From positions 389,001 to 453,000 of the forward strand of contig NZ_CP087999.1 of assembly GCF_021044625.1 (NCBI RefSeq): a stretch of DNA of 64,000 nucleotides, written 5' to 3'. Shown piece by piece: positions 27,292 through 35,859 of the stretch. This DNA comes from Geomonas sp. RF6 (GTDB taxonomy: Bacteria; Desulfobacterota; Desulfuromonadia; Geobacterales; Geobacteraceae). The notes under the pieces are model-generated. The model did not search any database, was not told the origin of the DNA, and worked only from the letters and a program-made list of their open reading frames with translations. Position 1 is the stretch's first letter, and each line of letters starts with the position of its first letter. Both the position numbers and the translations under genes were made by a program.

Positions 27292-28488
27292 ATGAAAGTA
27301 TTCGCACTACTTGCAGTTTCACTTTTCGTTAGCGGCACCGCCATGGCACAGGACAACTGGCGCGATGCCGAGGACGTCTTCCGCACCACCGGGAAGATGC
27401 TCGACAGCAAGACGGTGGAGTTCAGCATTCCTCGCTCGGACCAGACGGTCATGAAGGGAGACACGAAGCTCGCGCCGGAGTTCGGCCTCGCCACACACAT
27501 CAAGTTTACCGGCACCCCTGAAAAGGCAATGATGGCCGCCGACCTGGTGCTCCTGGAGAAAGAGGTGACCCCGGTGGTGACCCAGCTGCAGGCCCAGCGG
27601 CTGGAAATAACCGCCCTGCACAACCACCTTTTCGGCACGGACCCCAACGTCCTCTTCCTGCACGTCTCGGGCTCCGGCACCGCGAAGGCGCTGGCCACGA
27701 GCCTGAAGGCCGCCCTTTCCCAGACGGCTACCCCGCTGGGGAGTGCGGCGGCGGCGAAGAGCACGACTGTCGCGGCGCAATGGACGACGGTTCAGGGGGT
27801 GCTCGGGCAGAAGGGTGAACAGAAAGGGGACGTATTCGAGGTAATGGTCCCAAGGAAGGACAAGGTCACCGAGAAGGGGAAGGCAGTACCGCCGTTTTTC
27901 GGGGCAGCGCACCACTTCTTCTTCCAGAAGGCGGGTGACAAGGTCGCCACCACCGGCGAGTTCGTCCTGCTGGACAAGGAGGTGAACCAGGCGATCAAGG
28001 TCCTGAACGGCGGCAAATTCGACATCACCGCGCTGCACAACCACCAGCTCTTTGACAACCCGCGACTCTTCTATCTCCACTTCTGGGCGACGGACAGCCC
28101 CGACGCCGTTGCGCGGACGTTGCGGCGCGTGCTGGACATGACCGCTGGCGGTGTGTCGGCCACTACTCCTTCCACGACCCGGGGGACGCCCGGCACCACC
28201 ACGACCCCGAGCGGCGCAACTGGCGGCACCACAACATCCCCGAGCAGCGGGACTACCACCACTCCTTCCACCAGCACGGGGAGCGGACGGACGACGACCA
28301 CCCCCTCCACCGGTACGGGTACCGGCGGAACGACGACGGCGCCTGGCACCACGACGGCGCCTGGCACCACGACGGCGCCTGGCACCACGACGCCCCCCCC
28401 CAGCAAGGGCAGCACGACCACACCGAGCGGCACTACCTTGCCAGGGGGCACCCCGCCGATCCCGAGCGCTACCACCCCGAAACGCTAG
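27292..28488 (+). CDS. Exported DUF1259 (LppY/LpqO-like) protein with Thr/Gly/Pro-rich tail
   Basis: 398 residues from the ATG at 27292, which has a TTGGAGG site. A signal peptide ends at TAMAQ. Two tandem DUF1259 units follow (about 20-150 and 165-290), each with the histidine motif ITALHNH and an LFLH or LFYLHFW strand. The C-terminal 100 residues are a low-complexity Thr/Gly/Pro/Ser tail with TTTAPG repeats, like a cell-surface spacer. Function is unknown; the His motifs suggest metal or small-ligand binding. A shorter homologue without the tail is at 61980. Confidence 0.88.
   Translation: MKVFALLAVSLFVSGTAMAQDNWRDAEDVFRTTGKMLDSKTVEFSIPRSDQTVMKGDTKLAPEFGLATHIKFTGTPEKAMMAADLVLLEKEVTPVVTQLQAQRLEITALHNHLFGTDPNVLFLHVSGSGTAKALATSLKAALSQTATPLGSAAAAKSTTVAAQWTTVQGVLGQKGEQKGDVFEVMVPRKDKVTEKGKAVPPFFGAAHHFFFQKAGDKVATTGEFVLLDKEVNQAIKVLNGGKFDITALHNHQLFDNPRLFYLHFWATDSPDAVARTLRRVLDMTAGGVSATTPSTTRGTPGTTTTPSGATGGTTTSPSSGTTTTPSTSTGSGRTTTTPSTGTGTGGTTTAPGTTTAPGTTTAPGTTTPPPSKGSTTTPSGTTLPGGTPPIPSATTPKR
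28333..28386 (+). repeat. Three perfect 18-base tandem repeats inside the DUF1259 gene
   Basis: The unit ACGACGGCGCCTGGCACC occurs three times head to tail at 28333-28350, 28351-28368 and 28369-28386. Each encodes the hexapeptide TTAPGT. As 18 is a multiple of three, copy-number slippage would change the tail length in frame. Confidence 0.85.
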
Positions 28489-28525
28489 AGGCACGCTGTG
28501 CGGCACCTGTTTTTCTTGCCGTACC

Positions 28526-28600
28526 TGAGGGAGAAAGCGAGTGCTCCCTCACTTTCCACGACACAGGAGTCCGGCCCCACCCTCTCCGGAGCCGGACTCC
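28526..28600 (+). terminator. Paired hairpins after the DUF1259 gene
   Basis: One stem (TGAGGGAG/CTCCCTCA, 28526-28551) is followed by a 10-bp stem GGAGTCCGGC/GCCGGACTCC (28567-28600). Neither has a T-tract, so they may be termination or mRNA-end structures. Confidence 0.4.
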
Positions 28601-28655
28601 GGCTGCAATTTGTGGGGTATACTGAGGGCAGTGAAGTCTTTTTGCAGGAGCTGCG

Positions 28656-29981
28656 ATGAACTGCACTGACCTCTCATCCCACGTAGCAGATCCGGAACGG
28701 CTCGCGGCGCTCCGGTCCGTAGCGCTCCTGGACACCCCCACCGAGGAGGCGTTCGACAGGCTGACCCAGCTCGCCGCCCGCTTTCTGGACGCGCCTGTAG
28801 CGCTCGTGTCCCTCATCGATGCAGACAGGCAGTTCTTCAAGAGCTGTCTCGGGCTTCCGGAGCCGTGGCTCTCCCGGCGCGAGACCCCCCTCTCCCACTC
28901 CTTCTGCCAGCACAACCGCATCGCGAAGCAGCCCCTCCTGGTGGAGGATGCCCGCAGGCACCCGCTCTTCAAGGACAACCCCGCCATTGAGGATCTGCAT
29001 GTCGTCGCGTACCTCGGGATGCCCCTCGTCACCACCGACGGCTACGTCCTCGGATCGTTCTGCGTCATCGACACGGAGCCGAGGCAGTGGACAAAGGAAG
29101 ATATCCTCGTCGTGGCTGACCTGGCGGATGCGGTGATGACGGAGATCCAGCTGCGCACGGAGATAAAGACGAGGCTCCAGGTCGAGGAGAGACTGAGAAC
29201 GCAGAATGAGGCGCTGCGCACGGCGTACGAGGAGCTGGAAAGGGAGACGGCGAAGCGCCTGCGCGCCCTCGAGGAGCTCAGGCAGAGAGATGCCCTCCTT
29301 ATCCAGCAAAACCGCCTCGCGGCCATGGGGGAGATGCTCTCAAACATCGCCCACCAGTGGCGCCAGCCCCTCAACATGCTCGCCCTGCGAGCCCAGGAAC
29401 TCCCCATGACGTACAAGCTCGGGGAGTTCAGCGCCGAGTACCTCGAGGAGAACGTCCAGAAGATGATGGAAGCGATAGAGCACATGTCCGACACCATCGA
29501 CAACTTCCGCAACTTCTTCAGCCTCGGGAAGGAAAAGGTGGAGTTCAGCGTCATGGAGACGGTGCAAAAAACCCTCTCCCTCCTCGATGCGACCCTGAAG
29601 CAGGCCCACATAACGGTGGAGATATTCGCAGTGACCGACCCCGTCGTCAGCGGCTACCCGAAGGAGTTCTCGCAGGTGCTCCTCAATATCATCATTAACT
29701 CGAGGGACGCCTTCCAGGCGCAGAAGATCACCTCCCCCGCGATCTCCATCGAGATCGGCAACGACGACGCGCGCGCCATCATCACCATAACCGACAACGC
29801 CGGCGGCATTCCGGAAGAGGTCATCGGCAAGGTCTTCGATCCCTACTTCACCACGAAGGGACCCGAGAAGGGGACGGGGATCGGGCTGTACATGTCCAAG
29901 ATGATCGTGGAAAGAAACCTCGGCGGCACCCTCACGGTGAGGAACGTGCAGGAAGGTGCCCAGTTCCGGATCGAGATGTAG
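28656..29981 (+). CDS. GAF-domain histidine kinase
   Basis: 441 residues, cytoplasmic. A GAF domain at about 20-165 (ALLDTPTEEAFDRLTQLAA, FCQHNR, YLGMPLVTTDGYVLGSFCVID) belongs to the type that precedes many kinase modules. A coiled coil (about 175-215) leads to HisKA with IAHQWRQPLNMLALRAQ and HATPase with TDNAGGIPEEV and GTGIGLYMSK. No receiver is attached. It is followed 201 bases later by a PocR-type hybrid kinase on the same strand. Ligand unknown. Confidence 0.92.
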   Translation: MNCTDLSSHVADPERLAALRSVALLDTPTEEAFDRLTQLAARFLDAPVALVSLIDADRQFFKSCLGLPEPWLSRRETPLSHSFCQHNRIAKQPLLVEDARRHPLFKDNPAIEDLHVVAYLGMPLVTTDGYVLGSFCVIDTEPRQWTKEDILVVADLADAVMTEIQLRTEIKTRLQVEERLRTQNEALRTAYEELERETAKRLRALEELRQRDALLIQQNRLAAMGEMLSNIAHQWRQPLNMLALRAQELPMTYKLGEFSAEYLEENVQKMMEAIEHMSDTIDNFRNFFSLGKEKVEFSVMETVQKTLSLLDATLKQAHITVEIFAVTDPVVSGYPKEFSQVLLNIIINSRDAFQAQKITSPAISIEIGNDDARAIITITDNAGGIPEEVIGKVFDPYFTTKGPEKGTGIGLYMSKMIVERNLGGTLTVRNVQEGAQFRIEM

Positions 29982-30182
29982 GAAAACAGAGGCACCCTTC
30001 CCTGTTAAAGAAATTACCCTCCTCAAGAAATCCTTTGTATACCCGATAAGGGAATCAGTCAGATACAGCCGTTCGCCCCTTCGGCGGATGCCACCCATAC
30101 CAGGGGGGTCGCTCCGCCTCGCGGAGGAAGGGGAACGCTTCAGCCTCCGCCGCCCCCAGTCCCGAAAACGCAGTGAGGAATC

Positions 30183-33029
30183 ATGAAACGAGTAGCCTTC
30201 CACGAACTGGTGGAGATAGCAGAGGTCCGCCGCATGCTGGAAGCGCACCAGCAGCTCACCGGAACGGTCTCTGCCATCGTAGACACCGACGGGAACATCC
30301 TCGTCGCCGCCGGGTGGCAGGACGTCTGCACCAGATTCCACAGGGCCAATCCGAGGACGGCCTGGCGCTGCCAGCAAAGCGATGCCTACCTGAAGGAGCA
30401 CCTCGGCACCGGCTCGGAGGAATACCTCGACTACCGCTGCCTAAACGGGCTGCGCGACGTCGCCATGCCGATCGTCATCTCCGGCGAGCACCTCGCCACC
30501 TTCTTCACAGGCCAGTTCTTCTACGAGGACGAAAAGCCGGATGAGGATTTTTTCCGCCAGCAGGCCCGTGAATTCGCCTTCGACGAGGAGGAGTACCTCG
30601 ACGCGGTGCGTCGCGCCCCGGTCTTTACCAGGGAGCAGGTGAGCCACACCATGCGCTACTTCCGCAGCCTGGTGCACCTGCTCGCCAACATGGGGCTAAA
30701 GAACCTGCACCTCGCCCAGGAGGTGCAGGAACGCCAGCACGCCGAAGCGGCGCTGCGCCGGACCGAGACGGTGCTGCGCAGCATTTTCGACACCATACCG
30801 GACCAGCTCTCCCTCATCGACAGGGAGTACCGCACCATCCACTCCAACCGGCCGGGGCGGCTGGAAAGGGCGGATAGGGGGGAGGCGGATCAGTGCCACG
30901 ACTTCTACTTCGGCATCGGGGAGCCGTGCAACAACTGCCATGTCGCGAAGGCCTTCGAGACCGGGGAGCGCGTCGTGACCGAAAAGAGGAACCCGCGCAT
31001 GGGGCACATCGAGGTCCGTGCCTACCCCGTCTTCGACGAATCGGGAGAGGTGGCGACGGTCGTCGAGCATATCCGCGACATCAACGAGCGCAGGCGCATC
31101 GACGAGGCGCTGCGGGAGAGCGAACAGAGGCTGCGCACCACCATCCACGGCTCCGCCATCCCCATCTTCGTTGTCGGCAGCGACAGGAAGGTGATCCACT
31201 GGAATCGGGCGCTGGAACAGCTGACAGGGATCAGCGAGGCCGATGTGGTGGGAACCGACCGGGCGTGGAGCGCGTTCCACGACACGGAGCGCCCTCTCCT
31301 GGCGGACCTCCTGGCGACGGGGAAAAGCGATGAGATATCGCGCTGGTACGGGACCTTCTGCGACAAGTCGAAACTGATCGCCGAGGCGTACGAGTCCACC
31401 GGCTTCTCCACGAAGGTTCCGGGGGGTGGGAAGTGGCTGCACTTCACAGCTGCTGCGCTGCGGGACACCAGGGGAAAGCTGATCGGCGCCATCGAAACGA
31501 TCGAGGACATAACGGAGCGGAAGGAGGCGGAGGAGAAGTGGCGCTCCCTCTACAACAACCTCCCGGGGGGGAGCTACACGGTCAACGAGAACCGGATCAT
31601 CGAGGACGTGAACGACCTGGTCTGCACCATCACCGGCTTCAGCCGCGACGAGCTGGTGGGAAAGCCGTGCGGCGTGATCTGCAGCAACGCGCAAGGGGGG
31701 TGCCACTTTCTCGATCACGGCGTCGAGCACCTCGACAACAAGGAGATACTCCTGCGGGGGAAGGACGGGCGGTACATCCCCATCATCAAGAGCGCGCGGC
31801 GCATCGTCACCGGAAAGAGGCTGATGGTGGTGGAGAACTTCCAGGACATCACGGAGCAAAAACGACTGGAAGAGCAGTTGCGGCACTCGCAAAAGATGGA
31901 GGCGATCGGGCAGATGGCCGGCGGCGTCGCGCACGACTTCAACAACATCCTCACCGTCATCCTCGGAAACGCAAACCTCCTGCAGATGAAGACGGAAGAG
32001 AACGAGCCGCTGCTAAGACATCTGGACCAGATAGTGAAGTCCGCCGAAAAGGCCACCCACCTCACCCATAGCCTGCTGGCCTTCAGCCGGAAGCACGTGG
32101 TTCGACTGACCGCAGGGAGCGTGAACGATATCGTGCGGAAGGCGGAGAACCTCCTTTCGAGGCTCATCCCGGAGGACATCGAGCTTCGCTTTGTCACCGG
32201 CGGAGACTTCCAGGTGAAGGCGGACTCGGTGCAGATCGAGCAGGTCATCATGAATCTGGTGACGAACGCCCGTGACGCCATGCCTGCCGGTGGGATGATC
32301 ACCGTAGGCACCGACGAGGTGGAACTCGATCCCGATGCGGCACGGATGAAGGGAATGGTGGAGGGGGGGAGATACGTGCGGATCTCCGTTTCGGACAACG
32401 GCATCGGGATCCCTGCAGACCTGCACCAGAGGATCTTCGAGCCATTTTTCACCACAAAGGAGACCGGTAAGGGGACGGGTCTCGGCCTCTCCATCGTGTA
32501 CGGCATCGTAAAGCAGCACAACGGCTACATAGACGTGCACAGCGAGCCCGGAAAGGGGACCGTGATGGAGGTGTGCCTCCCGTCGGTAGCGGAAACGGTT
32601 CCGCGGCAGGAAAGGACCGAGAGTGAGCCGCCGCGCGGGCATGAGACGGTCCTTCTCGCGGAGGACGAGCCGATGGTGAGAGAGCTAACCCGGTCGATAC
32701 TGGAGGCATCGGGGTACCGCGTCCTGGAGGCGGTCGACGGGCTCGATGCGCTGGAGAAGTTCCAGGCCGACGGCGACAAGATCCACCTGCTTCTTTTCGA
32801 CGTGATCATGCCGCGCATGAACGGGAAGAAGGCGTACGACGAGATCCGGAAGGTGCGCCCCGACGTCGCCGCACTCTTCATGAGCGGTTACACCGGGGAC
32901 TTCCTGAGCAGCAAAAGGGGGATAGATGAGGACTTCAACTTCATCTCCAAGCCCCTCACCCGGAGCACCTTGCTGCACAAGGTGCGTGAGGTCCTCGAGA
33001 CGGGCACACCGGTTCCGGCAAAGGCCTGA
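30183..33029 (+). CDS. PocR-PAS hybrid histidine kinase
   Basis: 948 residues. The N-terminal PocR ligand-binding domain (about 5-170) shows the Cys-containing WRCQQSD and YRCLNGL and the [17 protein letters not shown] strand. Three PAS units follow (about 195-310, 320-445, 455-560); the first holds CNNCH, a possible metal or heme-type site. HisKA has [13 protein letters not shown], HATPase has DNGIGIP and [11 protein letters not shown], and the C-terminal receiver has its Asp in [13 protein letters not shown]. PocR domains in enteric bacteria sense propanediol-like small molecules. It may regulate a catabolic or B12-linked locus, but no partner was found. Confidence 0.9.
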   Translation: MKRVAFHELVEIAEVRRMLEAHQQLTGTVSAIVDTDGNILVAAGWQDVCTRFHRANPRTAWRCQQSDAYLKEHLGTGSEEYLDYRCLNGLRDVAMPIVISGEHLATFFTGQFFYEDEKPDEDFFRQQAREFAFDEEEYLDAVRRAPVFTREQVSHTMRYFRSLVHLLANMGLKNLHLAQEVQERQHAEAALRRTETVLRSIFDTIPDQLSLIDREYRTIHSNRPGRLERADRGEADQCHDFYFGIGEPCNNCHVAKAFETGERVVTEKRNPRMGHIEVRAYPVFDESGEVATVVEHIRDINERRRIDEALRESEQRLRTTIHGSAIPIFVVGSDRKVIHWNRALEQLTGISEADVVGTDRAWSAFHDTERPLLADLLATGKSDEISRWYGTFCDKSKLIAEAYESTGFSTKVPGGGKWLHFTAAALRDTRGKLIGAIETIEDITERKEAEEKWRSLYNNLPGGSYTVNENRIIEDVNDLVCTITGFSRDELVGKPCGVICSNAQGGCHFLDHGVEHLDNKEILLRGKDGRYIPIIKSARRIVTGKRLMVVENFQDITEQKRLEEQLRHSQKMEAIGQMAGGVAHDFNNILTVILGNANLLQMKTEENEPLLRHLDQIVKSAEKATHLTHSLLAFSRKHVVRLTAGSVNDIVRKAENLLSRLIPEDIELRFVTGGDFQVKADSVQIEQVIMNLVTNARDAMPAGGMITVGTDEVELDPDAARMKGMVEGGRYVRISVSDNGIGIPADLHQRIFEPFFTTKETGKGTGLGLSIVYGIVKQHNGYIDVHSEPGKGTVMEVCLPSVAETVPRQERTESEPPRGHETVLLAEDEPMVRELTRSILEASGYRVLEAVDGLDALEKFQADGDKIHLLLFDVIMPRMNGKKAYDEIRKVRPDVAALFMSGYTGDFLSSKRGIDEDFNFISKPLTRSTLLHKVREVLETGTPVPAKA

Positions 33030-33030
33030 T

Positions 33031-33939
33031 TCACCAGGCGATCTTCACCTGCACCTTTCCGAAGGGGACGCCGTCGATGCGCAGATCGTCGCGGCTCCCT
33101 TCGTAGAAGACGAATCTCCTGGCGAAGGCATACCCTCCCGCGAATCCTGCCTTCACGGAGCGGGAGAGTGCCATATCGACTCCGGCCACGGCGCGGAAGT
33201 CGCGGTAGCTTATGATCTTCGCGCCGACTGAGTCGTCGTGCAGCCGGTACTCCCCCCGCCCGCTCTCCACCCCAGCATAACACTCCACACCGTTTGTTCT
33301 GTACATGACCCCCGTGCGCGGAAACCCGGCAGCAAATACCAGCCGATCGGAAGGCATATAGAGCACCCCCAGGATAGGGAGGACGGGGTAGGCGTGTGCT
33401 CCGCCCGTGAAGATGATCCCTCCGAGGAGGGTGAGGGTCCTTGAGCGCTGGTAGCGCGCGTTGAAGGAGACGGGGACCCGGACATCGTCCGTACCGATCC
33501 CGTTGAAATCGCTGCTTAACCCCGGGGAGATCCTGATCCCCAGGGTGAGGCTGTCGGAGGTACGGTACTCGCCGCCGAGGTAGATGGAGAGCGCGTGCAG
33601 CGCGTCGGGGAGATGGGCGGAGGCGGGCGCATCGATGAGTTGCGTGGAGTAGCGGACCCCGCCGGAGAGCTCCAGGCGGGAGTTCAAAGGGAACCTCCTG
33701 CCGATCCCCGCACGGACCTCTGTCATGGAGAGGTCATCGCCAGCTCCGCGCATTGCGCTGGAGGGGAGAAAGGTTATCTCCGCCGAGGCATCCCACACGG
33801 AAGGGTTCGGCTTTTCCGCGAGGGTCACGACATCGCCGTGCTCTTTTTCGGTGTCCCGAATTTCCTGGGCTCTGGCCAGCGGAGAAAAGGAGATGATGAA
33901 GAGAAGGGTCGACAGGGGAAGAAGGAGGCGGTTCAGCAT
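33031..33939 (-). CDS. Outer-membrane beta-barrel protein, DUF6268-like
   Basis: 302 residues from the ATG at 33939, supported by a GAGAGG site. The signal peptide ends near FSPLARAQ. The mature protein alternates aromatic and small residues in short amphipathic strands (RLELSGGVRYS, SIYLGGEYR, LTLGIRISPG) and ends in VQVKIAW, a typical barrel C-terminus with a final aromatic. It is convergent with the PocR kinase gene. Function unknown, and the DUF assignment is from memory of similar barrels. Confidence 0.72.
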   Translation of the reverse strand: MLNRLLLPLSTLLFIISFSPLARAQEIRDTEKEHGDVVTLAEKPNPSVWDASAEITFLPSSAMRGAGDDLSMTEVRAGIGRRFPLNSRLELSGGVRYSTQLIDAPASAHLPDALHALSIYLGGEYRTSDSLTLGIRISPGLSSDFNGIGTDDVRVPVSFNARYQRSRTLTLLGGIIFTGGAHAYPVLPILGVLYMPSDRLVFAAGFPRTGVMYRTNGVECYAGVESGRGEYRLHDDSVGAKIISYRDFRAVAGVDMALSRSVKAGFAGGYAFARRFVFYEGSRDDLRIDGVPFGKVQVKIAW

Positions 33940-34061
33940 GTAGTCCTCTCGGCTGCGAAGGTTGAAGGCTCTGGCGGGTACCTCGGGGGGCCACCCCCGC
34001 CCTCGGCGGCTGGGCGATAAGGCAAAGAAGGTGAACAAAGAGAATCGGCCTTGTCCCGCGT

Positions 34062-34560
34062 TCCTCCTTTGCGACAAAGGTCCACCCGGGAATTACGGGG
34101 GAGCGTGGGTACATTGCCACGAAGCACTGCATAAGGCCTAGTGTTCCCCCCTTTGCGAAGGGGGGCAGGGGGGATTTGATCTTCAAGTCTCCTCCAGAAC
34201 CGCAGCCCGTTTGACCGTACATCTCGGTCGTCGAACCGCAGTGCTGCGGATCAACGACATACGCTCCACCAGTTTTCTGCAAAGTGAAAATCTAAAAAAG
34301 TTGCTTGAGATCACAGCAGTTGCTCACTTGCAGGAGGGTCCTGGCCAAGTCAAATCCCCCCTGTCCCCCCTTCGCAAAGGGGGGGACGCGAGGCCTCGTG
34401 CGCCCCTTCCTTGGAACATACTGCGGCTTCCCCGGAATTCTCGGAAGAACCTTCGCAAAGGGGGGGACGTTGGGCCTTCTGCAGTGCTACGTGGCAATGT
34501 ACCCACGCTCCCCCGGAATTCCCGATGGACCTTCGCAAAGGGAGGCCGTGATGGCCCCGC
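34062..34560 (+). repeat. Cluster of composite intergenic repeats
   Basis: This fills most of the 727-base gap 33940-34666. An inverted copy (about 34062-34177) carries GGGGGAGCGTGGGTACATTG, GCAGTGCTTCGTGG on its other strand, and the CTTTGCGAAGGGGGG core. Direct copies follow at 34351-34388, 34444-34475 and 34476-34556. The family's full unit is about 120 bases; other copies are at 10845, 44424-44545, 52328-52447 and 54458. No gene is supported here. Confidence 0.75.
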
Positions 34561-34603
34561 CTACTCCGGTTCCTGAGATTCCCTGGTGAGCCTGCATCAA
34601 CAT

Positions 34604-34628
34604 AAAAAAGGCCTCCGTTTCGGAGGCC
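34604..34628 (-). terminator. Rho-independent terminator of the small membrane protein cluster
   Basis: Read on the minus strand, a GGCCTCCG/CGGAGGCC stem with a 3-base loop is followed by six Ts (complement of the A-run at 34604-34609). It ends the unit of the genes at 34667-35552. Confidence 0.85.
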
Positions 34629-34666
34629 GGTGCAGCTCTTTATATCAAGAAATTTCACTTAAGCTA

Positions 34667-34897
34667 CTACTTGGAGTCGGTGGATCCGGTCTGGTGGGCG
34701 AGCTCCCGCTTGCTGGTGATCCCCTTTGCGAGCCCGAACATCATCAGGAGTGCAGGGATCACCTGTGCAACGACGATGAGGGCGCAGAAACCGAGGAACG
34801 CCCAGACGAAGATTCCGCTGTCGTCTTGACGGCCGGTGGCGGCGAAGGCGTTGGTGACGGTGCCGAACAGGGTGGCGAAGGTAATGGCTTTCTTCAT
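34667..34897 (-). CDS. Small exported single-helix membrane protein (paralogue A)
   Basis: 76 residues. A signal-like N-terminus (MKKAITFATLFGTVTNAFA) is followed by one long hydrophobic segment (about 30-53: FVWAFLGFCALIVVAQVIPALLMMFG) and a short charged tail. It resembles the paralogue at 35337-35552 in length and layout: Ala signal, Gly/Ser-rich spacer, then an F-G-F-A/C-A-L-I-V helix followed by PAL. Unknown function. It is in a unit with a receiver protein and that paralogue. Confidence 0.75.
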   Translation of the reverse strand: MKKAITFATLFGTVTNAFAATGRQDDSGIFVWAFLGFCALIVVAQVIPALLMMFGLAKGITSKRELAHQTGSTDSK

Positions 34898-34912
34898 GAC
34901 ATCCTCCTATGG

Positions 34913-35308
34913 TTAAAACGCGGGACAAAATCCCTTGAGCTGCGTGGCAAAGGCGCACCTTACTGCCTGCCGTATCTCTTCCCACCCTTCCCTGCCGAGA
35001 GGCTTCAGGGCATGATAGAAGATCCCATGGTTGCGCACCTGGCGGATCAACGACAGGGGCGCGTTTCCTGACATAAATATGATGCTCAGCTTCTTGTTGC
35101 ACTGCTTCAAGACCGGTATCAGGTCGGCTATGGTGGAATCATCAACCTCATCCCCGAGGAGCACCACCTGCGCGCGCTCCTTTACCACGAGATACAGAGC
35201 CTGTGCCGCTGAGCCGGTGACGCTGACGTGGTACCCCTCCTCCATCAGGAGATCCGCCAGCATTTTCGTGGCGTTCTTATCCTTGTCGACCACCAGAATA
35301 TCGAGCAT
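34913..35308 (-). CDS. Stand-alone receiver-domain protein
   Basis: 131 residues from the ATG at 35308, with a GGGAGGGGGG site. Receiver features: VVDKDKN in the acidic-pocket position, phospho-acceptor region VVLLGDEVDDSTIADLI, Thr/Ser in IIFMSGNA and Lys in HALKPLG. The acidic pocket is weaker than usual (DKDKN) and the expected Asp sits in LLGDEVDD, so phosphorylation is uncertain. It lies between two paralogous small membrane proteins on the same strand and is presumably their regulatory partner. Confidence 0.82.
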   Translation of the reverse strand: MLDILVVDKDKNATKMLADLLMEEGYHVSVTGSAAQALYLVVKERAQVVLLGDEVDDSTIADLIPVLKQCNKKLSIIFMSGNAPLSLIRQVRNHGIFYHALKPLGREGWEEIRQAVRCAFATQLKGFCPAF

Positions 35309-35336
35309 ACCCCCCTCCCAAGCGCCCACGGCAGCG

Positions 35337-35552
35337 CTACTTCTTCGGCTCCGGAGCCGCACTCGAAAAGAGTCCCTTCAGCATCCCGCCCAGAAGCACG
35401 AGTGCCGGAACGAACTGGAAAACAATGACGAGTGCCGCGAAACCAAAGAAGGCGCTCATCAGCAGGCCGTTACCGGAGCCGCCGTCACCTGTGGCAAAGG
35501 CGGGGGTCGCCGCTGCTATAATGACCGCCAGGCTTTTCATGATGTTTTTCAT
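35337..35552 (-). CDS. Small exported single-helix membrane protein (paralogue B)
   Basis: 71 residues from the ATG at 35552, which has a GGGAGG site; an alternative ATG lies at 35540. A signal peptide (SLAVIIAAATPAFA) is followed by a Gly/Ser spacer, one hydrophobic helix (MSAFFGFAALVIVFQFVPAL) and a basic tail. It is the first gene after a strong sigma-54 type promoter. It pairs with the paralogue at 34667-34897. Unknown function. Confidence 0.75.
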   Translation of the reverse strand: MKNIMKSLAVIIAAATPAFATGDGGSGNGLLMSAFFGFAALVIVFQFVPALVLLGGMLKGLFSSAAPEPKK

Positions 35553-35594
35553 GGCATCCTCCCCTGAAGCAGGTTTGCATCTCACTCTTCCTAA

Positions 35595-35611
35595 CGCAAC
35601 TGTCGGGCCAA
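35595..35611 (-). promoter_or_regulatory. Sigma-54 (-24/-12) promoter
   Basis: On the minus strand TTGGCCCGACAGTTGCG matches the TTGGCACG-N4-TTGCT consensus at nearly every position and has the exact ten-base spacing between GG and GC. It lies about 43 bases upstream of the start at 35552. The rest of the 307-base gap (35553-35859) shows nothing else. Confidence 0.62.
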
Positions 35612-35859
35612 CTTTTCAGGCAGGAGAAGATTCTTATAAACTGCCGTTATCGTTGCGTTTATCTTTGGCGCATGTCATCCAGGACAGAGTCGGGTGTATA
35701 CGAAAAATATACGGGGAGAATGGCACCTCAGGGACACGCAAAGGCGAGAAGGCGCTTTCACCGCCGTCATTCCGCATAGTTACAAAAGTTCCTTTCATGT
35801 ATAAAAAAATATGCCTTCGGGAATTTATAGGTGCCACCTGATGGAGGGGGGGCGCGGCT

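Noticed and set aside
34062-34560. Repeat cluster considered as a CRISPR array
   Set aside because: Copies are in both orientations, irregularly spaced and recur elsewhere with no spacer-like unique inserts.
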